Counted from the first letter of the stretch, positions 17,092 to 27,800 are shown. The stretch: DNA of 64,000 nucleotides from JANNNF01 sp963772935 (GCA_963772935.1 CAVYZK010000009.1:248001-312000); one strand, 5' to 3'. Numbers and translations are program-made. Notes: a model not told the origin generated them from the sequence alone.

Positions 17092-17453
17092 CCTTCACAC
17101 AGGCGCAGGCGGTTCATGAACGGGTCGGTCAGTTGCATTTGCAGGCCCCATGGCATGTCCTCAATGCCGGGGCGCAGGTTGGGGTAGGTGCGGCTGTGAA
17201 GCTCGGCATGATAGGCGCGGATGCCGGTCATGCGGACAAAGACCGTGGCCCCCGGCACCGCGTCGCCGTGATGGCCCGACAGATGCAGCACCAATCCGGC
17301 GCGGCTGACTTGGGTGTAGAGCGGCATGTCCGGGGCAAAGCGGTGTTCCCAGTCTTGGGTGAAGCCCAGATAGCCGAGGTAAAAGGTCAGCGCCGCCGCC
17401 TCGTCATAAATCCGCAGGATCGGGCAGGTCTGGGTGAAGGTGGGGTCTGACAT
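17088..17453 (-). CDS. VOC superfamily (glyoxalase/bleomycin-resistance-like) protein
   Basis: Single-domain VOC protein of 121 residues, with PILRIYDEAAALTFYLGYLG at the start, GLVLHLSGHHGDAVPGATVF in the centre and TDPFMNRLRLCEG at the end, matching the paired beta-alpha-beta-beta-beta modules. Such proteins can bind metal or a small ligand; the substrate is unknown. ATG 17453 is used; ATG 17462 (MAAMSDP) is equally possible. Convergent with the upstream hypothetical gene. Confidence 0.85.
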   Translation of the reverse strand: MSDPTFTQTCPILRIYDEAAALTFYLGYLGFTQDWEHRFAPDMPLYTQVSRAGLVLHLSGHHGDAVPGATVFVRMTGIRAYHAELHSRTYPNLRPGIEDMPWGLQMQLTDPFMNRLRLCEG

Positions 17454-17549
17454 GGCGGCCATCCGGGGGTTTTGGGGTGGGGGCTGGCGGGGCATCTTGT
17501 GCGGCTGGCTGGTGGAGCCTAGAACAGGGCAAAGCCAGAGGGAAGTCCG

Positions 17550-18330
17550 ATGAAACTCGCCACGTTCAACATCAACGGCATCAAGGCGCGGATCGAGGCG
17601 TTGCCCGCGTGGCTGGCACAGGCGACCCCCGATGTGGTTTGCCTGCAAGAGATCAAAGTCGGTGGACGAGGCGTTCCCGCGCGAGGTGTTCGAGGACATG
17701 GGGTATCGCGTCGAAACCCATGGCCAGAAGGGCTTCAACGGGGTGGCGATCCTGTCGAAGCTGCCGCTGGAGGATGTGACGCGCGGTCTGCCCGGCGATG
17801 ATGCGGATGAGCAGGCCCGGTGGATCGAAGCGACGGTGATCGGCACGCAGGCCGTGCGGATCTGCGGGCTGTACCTGCCCAACGGCAACCCGGCACCGGG
17901 GCCGAAGTATGATTACAAACTGGCGTGGATGGCGCGGATGGAGGCGCGGGTACGGGAATTGCTGGCGACCGAGATGCCGTTCATCTGCCTTGGCGATTAC
18001 AACGTGATCCCGCAGGCGATGGATGCCGCCAAACCCGCCGCTTGGGTGGACGACGCGCTGTATCTGCCGCAAACGCGGCAAGCCTACCGCCGCCTGCTGA
18101 ACCTTGGCCTGACCGAGGCGTTCCGCACCCGCGACCCGCGGCCCGGGATGTATTCGTTCTGGGATTATCAGGCGGGCGCGTGGGAGAGGAACAATGGCAT
18201 CCGCATCGACCATCTGCTGATGTCGCCGCAAGCCGCCGATCTGCTGGAGGATGCGCAGATCGACAAGGGCGTGCGCGCGGGCGAAAAACCGTCAGACCAC
18301 GTGCCGGTCTGGGTGACTTTGGCCGCTTAG
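17550..18330 (+). pseudogene. xth: Exodeoxyribonuclease III, frame interrupted
   Basis: AP endonuclease/3'-5' exonuclease of base excision repair. The start MKLATFNINGIKARIEALPAW and DVVCLQEIK (catalytic Glu) are in frame 3; the rest, SVDEAFPREVFEDMGYRVET, GFNGVAILSKLP, LPNGNPAPGPKYDYKLAW, ICLGDYNVIP and RIDHLLMSP...KPSDHVPVW (catalytic Asp-His), is in frame 1. Removing one A from AAA at 17655-17657 gives the family sequence CLQEIKSVDEAFP. All catalytic residues are then present over about 259 residues. The stop overlaps the convergent dsbB gene. Confidence 0.92.
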
Positions 18331-18793
18331 GACCGGCGGGCCGCTGCCAGCCACACCCCGGCCAGCCCCAGCGACAGCAGCATGTTCCACCCGGCCATCG
18401 AAATGCCCCATAGCGACCACGCCACGGCATCGCAGCGGATCGGGGCGGCCATGGCGATATCGGGGTTCAGCAGGTCGTTCACCGTCAACCCCGGTGATCG
18501 AGCTGCCGGAACAGGTGGCAAGACCCTCCCACCAGCCGTATTCCACCCCGACATGAAAGCCCGCGATGGCTGCGGTGGTCAGCGCGGCAAGGGCACCCAG
18601 GACGGGCAGTACGCGGCCCGGAACGGCCAGACCCAAGCAATCCGATCAAAACCGCCGCCGCATGCGGCCAGCGCTGCCACAGGCACAGCGCGCAGGGGGC
18701 CAGCAGACCGATGTATTGAAACGCAAACGCCCCCGCCAGCAAGGCCGCAGATCCTGTGGCTGCCAAAAGGATAAGCTGTGTCCGGGTCTGCAT
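18327..18793 (-). pseudogene. dsbB: Disulfide bond formation protein DsbB, frame interrupted twice
   Basis: Inner-membrane quinone reductase that reoxidises DsbA-type proteins. Part 1 reads MQTRTQLILLAATGSAALLA with the first periplasmic pair PCALC; part 2 reads GRVLPVLGALAALTTAAIAG and VEYGWWEGLATCSGSS; part 3 reads LTVNDLLNPDIAMAAPIRCD and ISMAGWNMLLSLGLAGVWLA. The three parts lie in successive frames. Dropping one G from each of two G-runs (plus-strand ccc at 18632-18634 and cccc at 18489-18492) restores a four-helix protein of about 154 residues with both Cys pairs. Probably sequence error. Confidence 0.85.
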
Positions 18794-18977
18794 TGTGGCC
18801 TCCATCCGACGGGTGCGGCCACATGAGGCGGAAGACCTCTGATGTGCAACCCCCGCCGGAACCTTGCGCGCGGCTGCCGCGTTCACGAAACGGTGGCAAA
18901 AGCTGCAACTTGGGCTATCGGCGGGCGGTCGTGATGGCTAGGGTTGTCGCAACAGGTTGGGTCAAAGGGGACAGGTC

Positions 18978-19823
18978 ATGGAATGGAAAGGCCGTCGCGG
19001 CAGCAACAACATCGAAGACCGCAGATCGGTGCGCGGGTCGGGTGGGGCCAAGGTCGGCGGGGTCGGGGTACTGGCCGTGCTGCTGATCGGGTATTTCCTT
19101 GGCATTGACGTCACTCCCTTGCTGCAGGACAGCGGCACCCAGCAGACCGGGGCCCCGGTGGAAATCACCGAAGCCGACCAGCAGGCGGGCGAGTTTGTGT
19201 CCGTGACGCTGGCCGACACAGAGGAAGTCTGGACCAAGGTGTTCCGCGAACAGGTGGGCCGCGCCTACACCCCGGCGGTGCTGGTGCTGTTCAAGGGATC
19301 AACGGCGTCGCCCTGCGGGTCGGCCTCCGGCGCAACCGGCCCGTTCTACTGCCCCGGTGACAAGAAGGTTTATCTGGACACCGAATTTTTCGTGACCATG
19401 GAACGCCAGCTTGGGGCCAAGGGCGATTTTGCCGCCGCCTATGTGGTGGCGCATGAAATTGGCCACCATGTGCAGGACGAGTTGGGGATATTGGGGCAGG
19501 CGAACGAATTGCGGGCATCAGTGTCCGAAGCTGAGTCGAACGAGATTTCCGTGCGCATCGAATTGCAGGCCGATTGCCTGTCCGGCATCTGGGCGCGCGG
19601 GGCGCATGAACAGTTCGGGTCGATCGAACAGGGCGATTTTCAAGAGGCGGTCAATGCCGCCCGCCAGATTGGCGACGACACTCTGCAACGCAACGCAGGC
19701 CAGCGGCCGATGCCGCACACCTTTACCCATGGCACGTCAGAACAGCGCGCGCGCTGGTTTCAGACCGGGTTGCAATCCGGGCAGTTGGAGTCATGCGATA
19801 CCTTTGCAGCGCAAGACCTGTAG
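18978..19823 (+). CDS. Neutral zinc metallopeptidase (YpfJ/KPN_02809 family)
   Basis: Membrane-anchored protein of 281 residues. A short cytoplasmic start MEWKGRRGSNNIEDRRS precedes a single membrane helix (VGGVGVLAVLLIGYFLGI, about 23-40). The extracytoplasmic domain carries HEIGHHVQDELG (zinc motif near residue 159) and RIELQADCLSGIWA, which supplies the next ligand. ATG 18978 is preferred over an upstream start at 18957 because MEWKGR is the family N-terminus. The physiological substrate is unknown. A tRNA-Leu gene follows 54 bases downstream. Confidence 0.9.
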   Translation: MEWKGRRGSNNIEDRRSVRGSGGAKVGGVGVLAVLLIGYFLGIDVTPLLQDSGTQQTGAPVEITEADQQAGEFVSVTLADTEEVWTKVFREQVGRAYTPAVLVLFKGSTASPCGSASGATGPFYCPGDKKVYLDTEFFVTMERQLGAKGDFAAAYVVAHEIGHHVQDELGILGQANELRASVSEAESNEISVRIELQADCLSGIWARGAHEQFGSIEQGDFQEAVNAARQIGDDTLQRNAGQRPMPHTFTHGTSEQRARWFQTGLQSGQLESCDTFAAQDL

Positions 19824-19877
19824 CTGCACTTAGATGGTTGACGGGGCGGGCGGGCCCCGCTAAATCCCCGTTCAGTG

Positions 19878-19961
19878 GCCCGAGTGGTGGAATGGTAGAC
19901 GCAGAGGACTCAAAATCCTCCGCCGCAAGGCTTGTCGGTTCGAGTCCGACCTCGGGCACCA
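19878..19961 (+). tRNA. tRNA-Leu(CAA)
   Basis: Acceptor stem gcccgag pairs with ctcgggc, followed by an encoded ACCA end. Anticodon stem gagga/tcctc encloses loop ctcaaaa, giving anticodon CAA (reads UUG). A long variable arm and the T-arm sequence ggttcgagtcc fit a class II tRNA. Confidence 0.96.
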
Positions 19962-20222
19962 CCTTATCTTATCTTGTTTTGCATTCGCTAACCGTGTGTG
20001 GTGCCTCATCCTTCGCATTGTGTAGAGAACCCAAAGGTGCGCTTCTACTATACAGGTGTGGTCGCGTACGCCTTGCCTGTCGACAATTGCATCTTGATTA
20101 GAATCGTCATGACTTGGCATGATTATGTTACTTGCCAACAGCATTGTGCTAGCGTTCTTGGCGCAACGTAGGGAGTAAGGCGTCCGATAATCTTCAGGCG
20201 TAGCACGCAGGAACGCAATAGA

Positions 20223-20672
20223 ATGCCCGCTCCACTTCGACTTCCTTATGGACGCTTTGCGACCGACCGACAGCAACCACCCGGGGAGTGGGTTCGAGCA
20301 ACATCGGTTCTTGAAGTAGCTGGTTTGGGCTACAGAAAGGCAGATGTTGCAGCTTTTTGTGCCTATGCTAACCGTGCCGAAGGATTGAAAGAACCATACG
20401 GACTGCGGGTCGAGCTTGAGGAAGAAAACCAATCTGACCGAAATGCTTTAAGAGTGATCGGGCACGCGCACGGTCAGGAGTGGCATCTTGGGTATGTTGA
20501 CGCTGAAACTGCAGACGATGCCGGGAAAGACCTGATCGTTGGCAACATTCCCATCGCAGCAGAACTGTATTCCATTTATGTGTCGGCTGGCGATTTCATA
20601 ACCATTAAATTCATGCTTCTCGCGCCAAAAGGCTTCAGTGAAAAGGCTCGTCGCAAGAATCTGTCACGTTGA
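20223..20672 (+). CDS. HIRAN-like domain protein
   Basis: Cytoplasmic protein of 149 residues. The section YGLRVELEEENQSDRNALRV, followed by HLGYVDAETADD, matches the pattern of HIRAN domains (ligand-binding strand, Asp-x-Asn-Ala, then GYV), which bind DNA ends or stalled forks in helicases and also occur alone on mobile DNA. Its codon use is more AT-rich than the neighbours and it lies just downstream of tRNA-Leu, consistent with acquired DNA. No integrase or repeat of the tRNA end was found. Family assignment is tentative. Confidence 0.6.
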   Translation: MPAPLRLPYGRFATDRQQPPGEWVRATSVLEVAGLGYRKADVAAFCAYANRAEGLKEPYGLRVELEEENQSDRNALRVIGHAHGQEWHLGYVDAETADDAGKDLIVGNIPIAAELYSIYVSAGDFITIKFMLLAPKGFSEKARRKNLSR

Positions 20673-21550
20673 TACATTTCATGCGATATCCCCCACGGCT
20701 GTGCTCCCTGTTCGAGGTTGGTGGGCTTTGCCTACATGACAGAGTTTCCTGCGACCTCCGGTGTAAGCTGACTTCACCAGTTTAGTGAGCCAACCGGCTG
20801 CCCTGTTTCTGCCACATATGCAGGTCTGATTCGGGTTTTGTTAGGCCTAACAAGGTGTTGATTTTCAACCAACGCCGCCGAATCCCTCAAATTGATCACG
20901 AATTGGGAACAGGTGCTGCCACGCTTGCCGAAATGCTGACAAAATTCGGGCAGGGGCGACCCCCTGGTCCACGGCCTGTGATTGTGTCCGAATAGTGCAA
21001 AATGGCGGGGCGAGTCGGTGCTCACCCTCAGGTAGAAAGTTCTGCCACTGGAGGGTTTTGGCGGGCGGGCAGGCGTTTCATTGGTGACACATTCAGAACA
21101 ATCACGTCGATCTTCCGTGCCAGAGATAAAGGTTAACAAGGGGTTGCAGGCAAAATTGTGACCGTGGTGTGCCGCAATCCTGTCGGATTCCACTTTGCGA
21201 AAGGGTGAACAAAAGGTAATCAGGATAAGTCTACTGGGAAGACGTATAGGCCGTGGGGGCGGTCGTATGTTGGTGACGCACTAAGACGTGCGGATACAGT
21301 GACAAGTGTGCTGCCAGTCCGATACCGCAAGGGTCGGAACCCTGCGAACCATTCAGGTTTGCAGACGTAGGGTATTATCCCTGCGACGGCATCCCCTTGT
21401 CACACACCTCATCGATTGGTCTGCAAGGCGCAGAGGCTTGGACATTTTGTTCCCGCGTCGCGCTGTCAGTGTTTCGCCGTCAGGCGGAGCAAGTGTGTGG
21501 GATCGAATGGGGTCGGGCTGCCGGACCTCTGCCAAGATGAGGGAATGAAG
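20673..21550 (+). other. Gene-poor interval before the first RTX gene
   Basis: About 880 bases without a supportable gene, more AT-rich than the surroundings. It contains a perfect 16-bp palindrome TTGTTAGGCCTAACAA at 20838-20853 and probably the promoter and 5' leader of the RTX gene. Short open frames on both strands have no codon bias or recognisable domain. Confidence 0.6.
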
Positions 21551-24424
21551 ATGCCGGTATTTGCGCTCTACAATTTTGATGAAAACGGCGCCGTCATTGA
21601 CGATGCCACAGCCAATGGTGCCCAGAACGGCATTTACGTGAACGGGGCGACGGCCGATCTGGGCCAGTTGCAGTTGGACGGCGTGAACGATTTCGCCAAG
21701 ATCTACCCGGACTCGTCGTTCCAGCTTGATCGCGGCACGCTTGAAACCGAATTCACCACCGGCTCGTTTTCGTCCGATGCGCCGCAGACCGTGCTGTCAC
21801 GCGACAGCGCCGGTGACAATCAGGGCAGCTTCCGTCTGGAAGTGTTCCCCGATGGAACGGCGTCGATCACCCATGAGGTTGACGGTGCCGAGACTACCTT
21901 CAGCACCGGCCCCGGTTTTTTCACCCCGGGCGATGTGATCAGCGTGTCCTATTCCTGGGATCAGGGTGGCGAAGGTGGCTATCTGGCGATCGACAACACC
22001 ACGGCGGGCACCAGCTATAACGCGGATGTACCGTCGGACCTGACGATGGATATGGCGGATCAGAACCAGCCTTGGGTCATCGGGGCAGGGCAGCAGAACT
22101 CTGACCCGCTGGAATTGAACAACGTTGACGAGCATTTTTCGGGCACGGTCGATTGTTTCCAACTGTCTGACACTGTGGACAACGTGCCGGTTGAAGAAGA
22201 CCCGACCGCCAACCCCGATGAAGCCACGACCCCGGAAGATACCCCGATCGTGATCGACGTGACCGGCAATGACACCGACCCGAACGGCGACCCGCTGACC
22301 GTTGTGACGTGCGAGTCGCCGAACGGCACACCGACGATCAACGAAGATGGCACCATCACCTACACGCCGAACCCTGATTTCAACGGCACGGACGTGATCA
22401 CCTATACCGTGACCGATCCGGACGGGAATACCTCGACCTCGACGGTCACCGTGACGGTGACCCCGGTCAATGACGATCCGGTTGCCAACCCCGACGAGGC
22501 TACGACGGATTTCAATACGCCGATTGTTATCAACGTGATAGCCAATGACACTGATGTGGATGGCGACGGGCTGGCCGTGACGGGGACGCCGACTTCGGCC
22601 GATGGCAGCGTTGTGGACAATGGCGACGGCACCCTTACCTTCACCCCGAATGACGGGTTCACCGGCGACGCGGTCATCGACTACACGATCACCGACGGCA
22701 ATGGCGGCACCGATACTTCGACCGTCACCGTGACGGTCAATGCCCCTGACCGTGACGGCATCGTGCGCGGCACCGATGCTGCGAACCTGATCGACACGGC
22801 CTACATCGACCCGTTCGATGCCGACCGGGTGGATGCCAACGACGCCATTCTTGGCGATGACGCCCCGAACGACGACCGCATTTATGCGGGTGGCGGGGAT
22901 GATACGGTCTATGCCGGTCTCGGCGATGATACCGTGCGGGCTGGCGCAGGCGACGATTCTGTCAACGGCGGCAATGGCGACGACGATCTGCGCGGCAACA
23001 CGGGCAACGACACCCTGAATGGCCAGAATGGCAATGACATTGTCTATGGTCAGGAAGGCGATGACGTGATCGTCACGGGCGGCACCAATCAGCCGCTGCC
23101 CGACATCGACTATCCCGGCCTCTATGCGGCAGATACCGACCCGCTGAACGATCTGGACACCGTGTATGGCGGTCTGGGAAATGACTTCATCAGCACGGGC
23201 GATGATGCCGACTTCATCTCGGGCGATGATGGCCGTGATACGATTGATGGTGGCATCGACGATGACACCATCCTTGGTGGTCAGGGCGGCGATCTTCTGA
23301 TCGGGTCCGAGGGGCGCGATTCGATTGAAGGTGGCGCGGGCAGCGACCTGATCTATGGCGGTCTGGACGACACGTTCCCCGAAGCGGTGAACATCCCCGA
23401 CGCGGATGGCGATCTGCGTCCGAACAACAACACCGATCTGCTGTTTGGCGGCACGGGTGACGACACCATTTATGGCCGCGATGATGATGACACGCTTTAC
23501 GGCGGCATCGGGCGCGACCTGCTGGACGGTGGCGTGGATGAAGACAACATCTATGGTGACGCCGGTAACGACACCGTCTTGGGTGGCGAAGGCAATGACA
23601 GTGCCTACGGCGGCGATGATCGCGATGTCTTCACCATCACATCCGAGGCTGATGGCGCGGGCGACTTCATCGACGGCAACGAGGGTGGCAATGACTATGA
23701 CACGCTCGATCTGACCGGATCTGGCCCGCTGAACATCACCTATGCCGATGACAATCCGGAAAACGGCCGGGTCGATTTCCTTGATGGTGATGGCAACGTG
23801 ACCTCCACGTTGAACTTCATCAACATCGAAAACGTCATTCCCTGCTTTACCCCGGGCACGCTGATCGCGACGCCGAAGGGCGAGGTTCCGGTGGAACATC
23901 TGAAGATGGGTGACAAGATCATCACCCGTGACAACGGCATTCAGGAAATTCGCTGGGTCGGGGCCAAGGCCTTGAACTGGCAGGACTTCCGCGCCAACCC
24001 GCATCTGAAACCAGTGCTGGTGAAACGCGGCAGCCTTGGCAATGACCTGCCGGAACAAGACATGATGGTGTCGCCAAACCACCGCCTTCTGGTGGCCAAC
24101 GACCGCACCGCGCTGTATTTCGACGAACACGAAGTGCTGGTTTCGGCCAAGCATCTGGTGGGCAGCGAAGGTGTGCATGCGGTGGACAGCATCGGTACGT
24201 CCTATATCCACTTCATGTTCGACCAGCACGAGGTTGTGCTGTCGAACGGGGCCTGGACCGAAAGCTTCCAGCCCGGTGATTACACGCTGAAAGGCATGGG
24301 AAATGCCCAGCGTTCTGAAATTCTGGAACTGTTCCCGGACCTGAAAACCGAGGAAGGTCTGGAAGGCTACACCGCCGCCCGCCGCACGCTGAAGCGGCAC
24401 GAAGCCCGGTTGCTGGTGAAGTAA
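21551..24424 (+). CDS. RTX calcium-binding protein with LamG-like, cadherin-like and C-terminal Hint domains
   Basis: Predicted secreted protein of 957 residues. Residues about 1-215 form a LamG/concanavalin-like sandwich (LDGVNDFAKIYPDSSFQLDR, WVIGAGQQNSDPLELNN). Residues 215-395 hold two cadherin-like/VCBS-type repeats ending in TSTVTVTVTPVNDDP and TSTVTVTVNAPD. Residues 400-713 are RTX nonads (GGxGxDxLx). A Hint domain follows from Cys765 (IPCFTPGTLIATPKGE), with MMVSPNHRLLV and the tail LKRHEARLLVK. ATG 21551 is chosen since gaggga at 21539-21544 is then 6 bases upstream; ATG 21545 would be too close. No signal peptide is seen; type I export is expected but no transporter is nearby. Confidence 0.9.
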   Translation: MPVFALYNFDENGAVIDDATANGAQNGIYVNGATADLGQLQLDGVNDFAKIYPDSSFQLDRGTLETEFTTGSFSSDAPQTVLSRDSAGDNQGSFRLEVFPDGTASITHEVDGAETTFSTGPGFFTPGDVISVSYSWDQGGEGGYLAIDNTTAGTSYNADVPSDLTMDMADQNQPWVIGAGQQNSDPLELNNVDEHFSGTVDCFQLSDTVDNVPVEEDPTANPDEATTPEDTPIVIDVTGNDTDPNGDPLTVVTCESPNGTPTINEDGTITYTPNPDFNGTDVITYTVTDPDGNTSTSTVTVTVTPVNDDPVANPDEATTDFNTPIVINVIANDTDVDGDGLAVTGTPTSADGSVVDNGDGTLTFTPNDGFTGDAVIDYTITDGNGGTDTSTVTVTVNAPDRDGIVRGTDAANLIDTAYIDPFDADRVDANDAILGDDAPNDDRIYAGGGDDTVYAGLGDDTVRAGAGDDSVNGGNGDDDLRGNTGNDTLNGQNGNDIVYGQEGDDVIVTGGTNQPLPDIDYPGLYAADTDPLNDLDTVYGGLGNDFISTGDDADFISGDDGRDTIDGGIDDDTILGGQGGDLLIGSEGRDSIEGGAGSDLIYGGLDDTFPEAVNIPDADGDLRPNNNTDLLFGGTGDDTIYGRDDDDTLYGGIGRDLLDGGVDEDNIYGDAGNDTVLGGEGNDSAYGGDDRDVFTITSEADGAGDFIDGNEGGNDYDTLDLTGSGPLNITYADDNPENGRVDFLDGDGNVTSTLNFINIENVIPCFTPGTLIATPKGEVPVEHLKMGDKIITRDNGIQEIRWVGAKALNWQDFRANPHLKPVLVKRGSLGNDLPEQDMMVSPNHRLLVANDRTALYFDEHEVLVSAKHLVGSEGVHAVDSIGTSYIHFMFDQHEVVLSNGAWTESFQPGDYTLKGMGNAQRSEILELFPDLKTEEGLEGYTAARRTLKRHEARLLVK

Positions 24425-24481
24425 AGGTTTATGCAGCGCGGACCGGACCGCACCTTGCGTAAACCCGGTACGACAGGGAAG

Positions 24482-24509
24482 GGGGCCTCGGTTGAGGCCC
24501 CTTTTCTTT
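24482..24509 (+). terminator. Rho-independent terminator after first RTX gene
   Basis: Stem ggggcctc/gaggcccc with loop ggtt, followed by ttttcttt. It begins 58 bases after the stop codon and separates the two RTX genes into different transcripts. Confidence 0.88.
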
Positions 24510-24864
24510 GACTAAAAAGCGACGGCAAAATATGGCAATTTCAGGGCGCACCCGTCAAAGGTGACGCGGCACTGCCACAGGTTGCATAAAATTTTCCTGA
24601 TATCGGCGCAGTTCCGCCATTTGCATCAGGCCTCATACCAGTCTGCAAAAGGTCCGCTCTCACGATGTGCAGCACTGCCTGGCGGGCGACGAAAGGCCGG
24701 GTCGCCGGTCGATTAACCTCGATTCGAACACAATCTTGCCGCGATGCAGCAATCCTGGGCCAGCGCGGCCACATTGTTTCCGCAACTTTCCTTGCCGATG
24801 CCGGGATGCCGCCTGAATTCACCCGTAGCTTTGATTGGTATAAAAGTTATCGGGTCGGGGTATC
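24510..24864 (+). other. Upstream region of the giant RTX gene
   Basis: 355 bases with no supportable ORF. It presumably carries the promoter and leader of the next gene. The ribosome binding site before ATG 24865 is weak (cgggg at -9). Confidence 0.5.
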
Positions 24865-27800
24865 ATGGCTGTCATCACTGGCGACAACAACAACAACACG
24901 CTGCCCGGCACTGCTGCGACAGATGTGATCACCGCCAACGGCGGTGCTGATACTGTTGCTGCGGGCGCAGGCCATGACACTATTTTCGGCGGCGACGGTG
25001 CTGACAGCCTGAGCGGCGAAGCGGATAACGACAGTATTCTTGGCGAGGCCGGGTCTGACCGGCTGTTCGGTGGTGCCGGCAATGACACGCTGGATGGCGG
25101 CGCGCAGGCCGACAGCCTGTTTGGCGGCGATGGCAATGATGTCCTGATCGGCGGCTCTGGTGCTGATGCGCTGGATGGCGGCCTGGGAATTGATACGGCC
25201 AGCTATGCCACCTCGGGCACCGGCGTTACGGTCAACCTGCTGACGAACGCGGCCTCGGGCGGCGATGCGGCGGGCGATACCTTTACCAGCATTGAAAACC
25301 TGACCGGGTCCACCGGCAACGACAACCTGACCGGCAACGCAGGCGACAACGTGTTGCAGGGCCTTGCGGGCAATGACACGCTGAACGGCGGCGATGGCAA
25401 TGACACGGTGGAAGGCGGCACCGGCAGCGACAGCCTGATCGGCGGCAATGGCACCGACACGCTGTCCTATGCCAGTTCGAACGCGGGCGTCACCGTCAAC
25501 CTGGCCACCAACGCGGTGTCGGGCGGCGATGCCGCAGGCGATACCGTCAGCGGGTTTGAAAACGCCGAAGGCTCGCGTCTTGCCGACAGCCTGACCGGCA
25601 GTACCGGTGACAACGTGCTGACCGGCCGCGATGGCAATGACACCCTGAACGGCGGCGATGGCAACGATACGCTGGATGGTGGGGCCGACAATGACCAGTT
25701 GTTTGGCGGCAATGGTGCCGACAGTGTGCTGGGCGGTCTGGGGTCGGACACGCTGTCTGGCGGCGACGGGGCTGATACGCTGGATGGCGGCACCAGTGCC
25801 GACAGCATTACCGGCGACGCGGGCAATGACAGCATCGCGGGCGGCATGGGCAATGACACCATCGCGGGCGGCGACGGCGACGACAACATCACCGCAGGTC
25901 CGGGCACCGCCAGCACCACATCGCTGGATTTCAACTGGGCCACCCTTGGTGCCGACGAATCCACCATTGCAAACAGTGTGTCGCAAGACACCGGCGGCAT
26001 CAACGTCTCGGTCACCTACACCAATGACGGTCTGGGCACCCAGTATAGCGTTGAAAGTACTGACTATACCTACGTTGGCGCAGGCGAGTCGTTCAACCCG
26101 ACGTCGAACGCGGTTCTGGGCGGCACGGGCGTGGGCGATACATCGACCACCCGTGTGGATTTCGCGGCGGTGGCCGGGTCCAGCATGGAAAACGCGGTCA
26201 GCAACGTGCAGTTCCGCCTGAACGACGTTGATGCAAGCGGCACAAACTGGACCGATGTGATCACCATCCGCGCCTATGATGCGGCGGGCAATCTGGTGCC
26301 GGTGACCTTCACCTTCGCGGGCAATGACACGGCGTCGGGCAATACCATCACGGCCGGTGCGACGGCCGATAACGTCTATGATGCCGCAGGGTCAGTGCTC
26401 GTCACCATCGCAGGTCCGATCACCCGGTTTGAGATTGACTACAACAACCTCGGCACCTCGGGGCAGGTGATCTACATCAGCGACATCCACTTTGACGCGG
26501 TCTCGCGCGATGATGATGTGGTTGATGGGGGAACCGGGGCCGATACCATCAGCGGCGGCTATGGCAACGACAGCATCACCGGCGGCACAGGCAATGACAG
26601 CCTGTCGGGTGACGATGGCAATGACACGCTGATCGGCGGCGACAATGACGATATCCTGATTGGCGGCGCAGGCAATGACAGCCTTGATGCGGGCGCAGGC
26701 AACGACCAGTCCTTTGGCGGCACCGGCGACGATACCATCATCTTCGGCCTCGGCAACGACACGGTTTTTGGCGGCACTGGCAATGATGTCATCGACGACA
26801 TCTCTGGCACCAACATTCTTGGCGACAACGTTCTGCAGGGCGATGAAGGCAATGACACCATCTGGGCCGGTGGCGGCAACGATGCGCTGTTTGGCGGCGC
26901 GGATGATGACCAGCTTTATGGCGAAGACGGCAACGATGTGTTGTCGGGTGACGCAGGCAATGACGTGCTGGATGCTGGCGCGGGCAATGACAGCCTGCTG
27001 GGCGGCACCGGCAATGATTTCCTGTTCGGCGGCACCGGCAATGACACCCTTCTGGGGGGCGACGGGGCAGACCAGCTTTCGGGCGGCGACGGCAATGACA
27101 GCCTGTCAGGCGAGGCAGGCAATGACACGCTGGCCGGGGGCCTTGGTGATGACACGTTGTTTGGCGGTGCGGACAATGACAGCCTGACCGGCGATGACGG
27201 CAACGACAGCCTGTCGGGCGGCGACGGCAATGACACCCTGGACGGCGGCATCGGCAACGACGTGCTGGCGGGCGATGCGGGCAATGACACGCTGACCGGT
27301 GGGCTTGGCGACGACACCCTGTCAGGCGGCGCCGATCAGGACACGCTGTTTGGCGGCGATGGCAATGACAGCCTTTTGGGCGGCGACGGCAATGACACCC
27401 TGGACGGCGGCATCGGCAACGATGTGCTGGCGGGCGATGCGGGCAATGACACGCTGACCGGTGGGCTTGGCGACGACACCCTGTCAGGTGGGGCGGATCA
27501 GGACACGCTGTTCGGCGGCGATGGCAATGACAGTCTTTTGGGCGATGCGGGCAACGACAGCCTCGATGGCGGCATCGGCGCGGATACGCTTTACGGTGGC
27601 CTCGGCAACGACAGCGTGCTGGGCGGGGACGGCGCGGACAGTCTGTTTGGCGACGCAGGCAACGACACGCTGTCTGGTGACGCGGGCAATGACACGCTGT
27701 CGGGCGGGCTTGGCGATGACACCGTTTTGGGCGGCGACAATGACGATGTGGTGCGCGGCGATGATGGCAATGACAGCCTGACGGGCGACGCGGGCAATGA

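Noticed and set aside
20774..21193. Minus-strand open frame of 139 codons in the gene-poor interval
   Set aside because: No domain, signal or coding bias; overlaps the 16-bp palindrome. A real small gene is not excluded.
19878..21550. Genomic island with attachment sites at tRNA-Leu
   Set aside because: No integrase gene and no repeat of the tRNA 3' end was seen downstream, so only a weak hint of acquired DNA is reported.
21797..24400. Open frame of 867 codons on the minus strand across the first RTX gene
   Set aside because: It is the mirror of Gly/Asp repeat codons; composition is Val/Ile/Ala-rich and repetitive with no domain, and the plus-strand protein is well supported.
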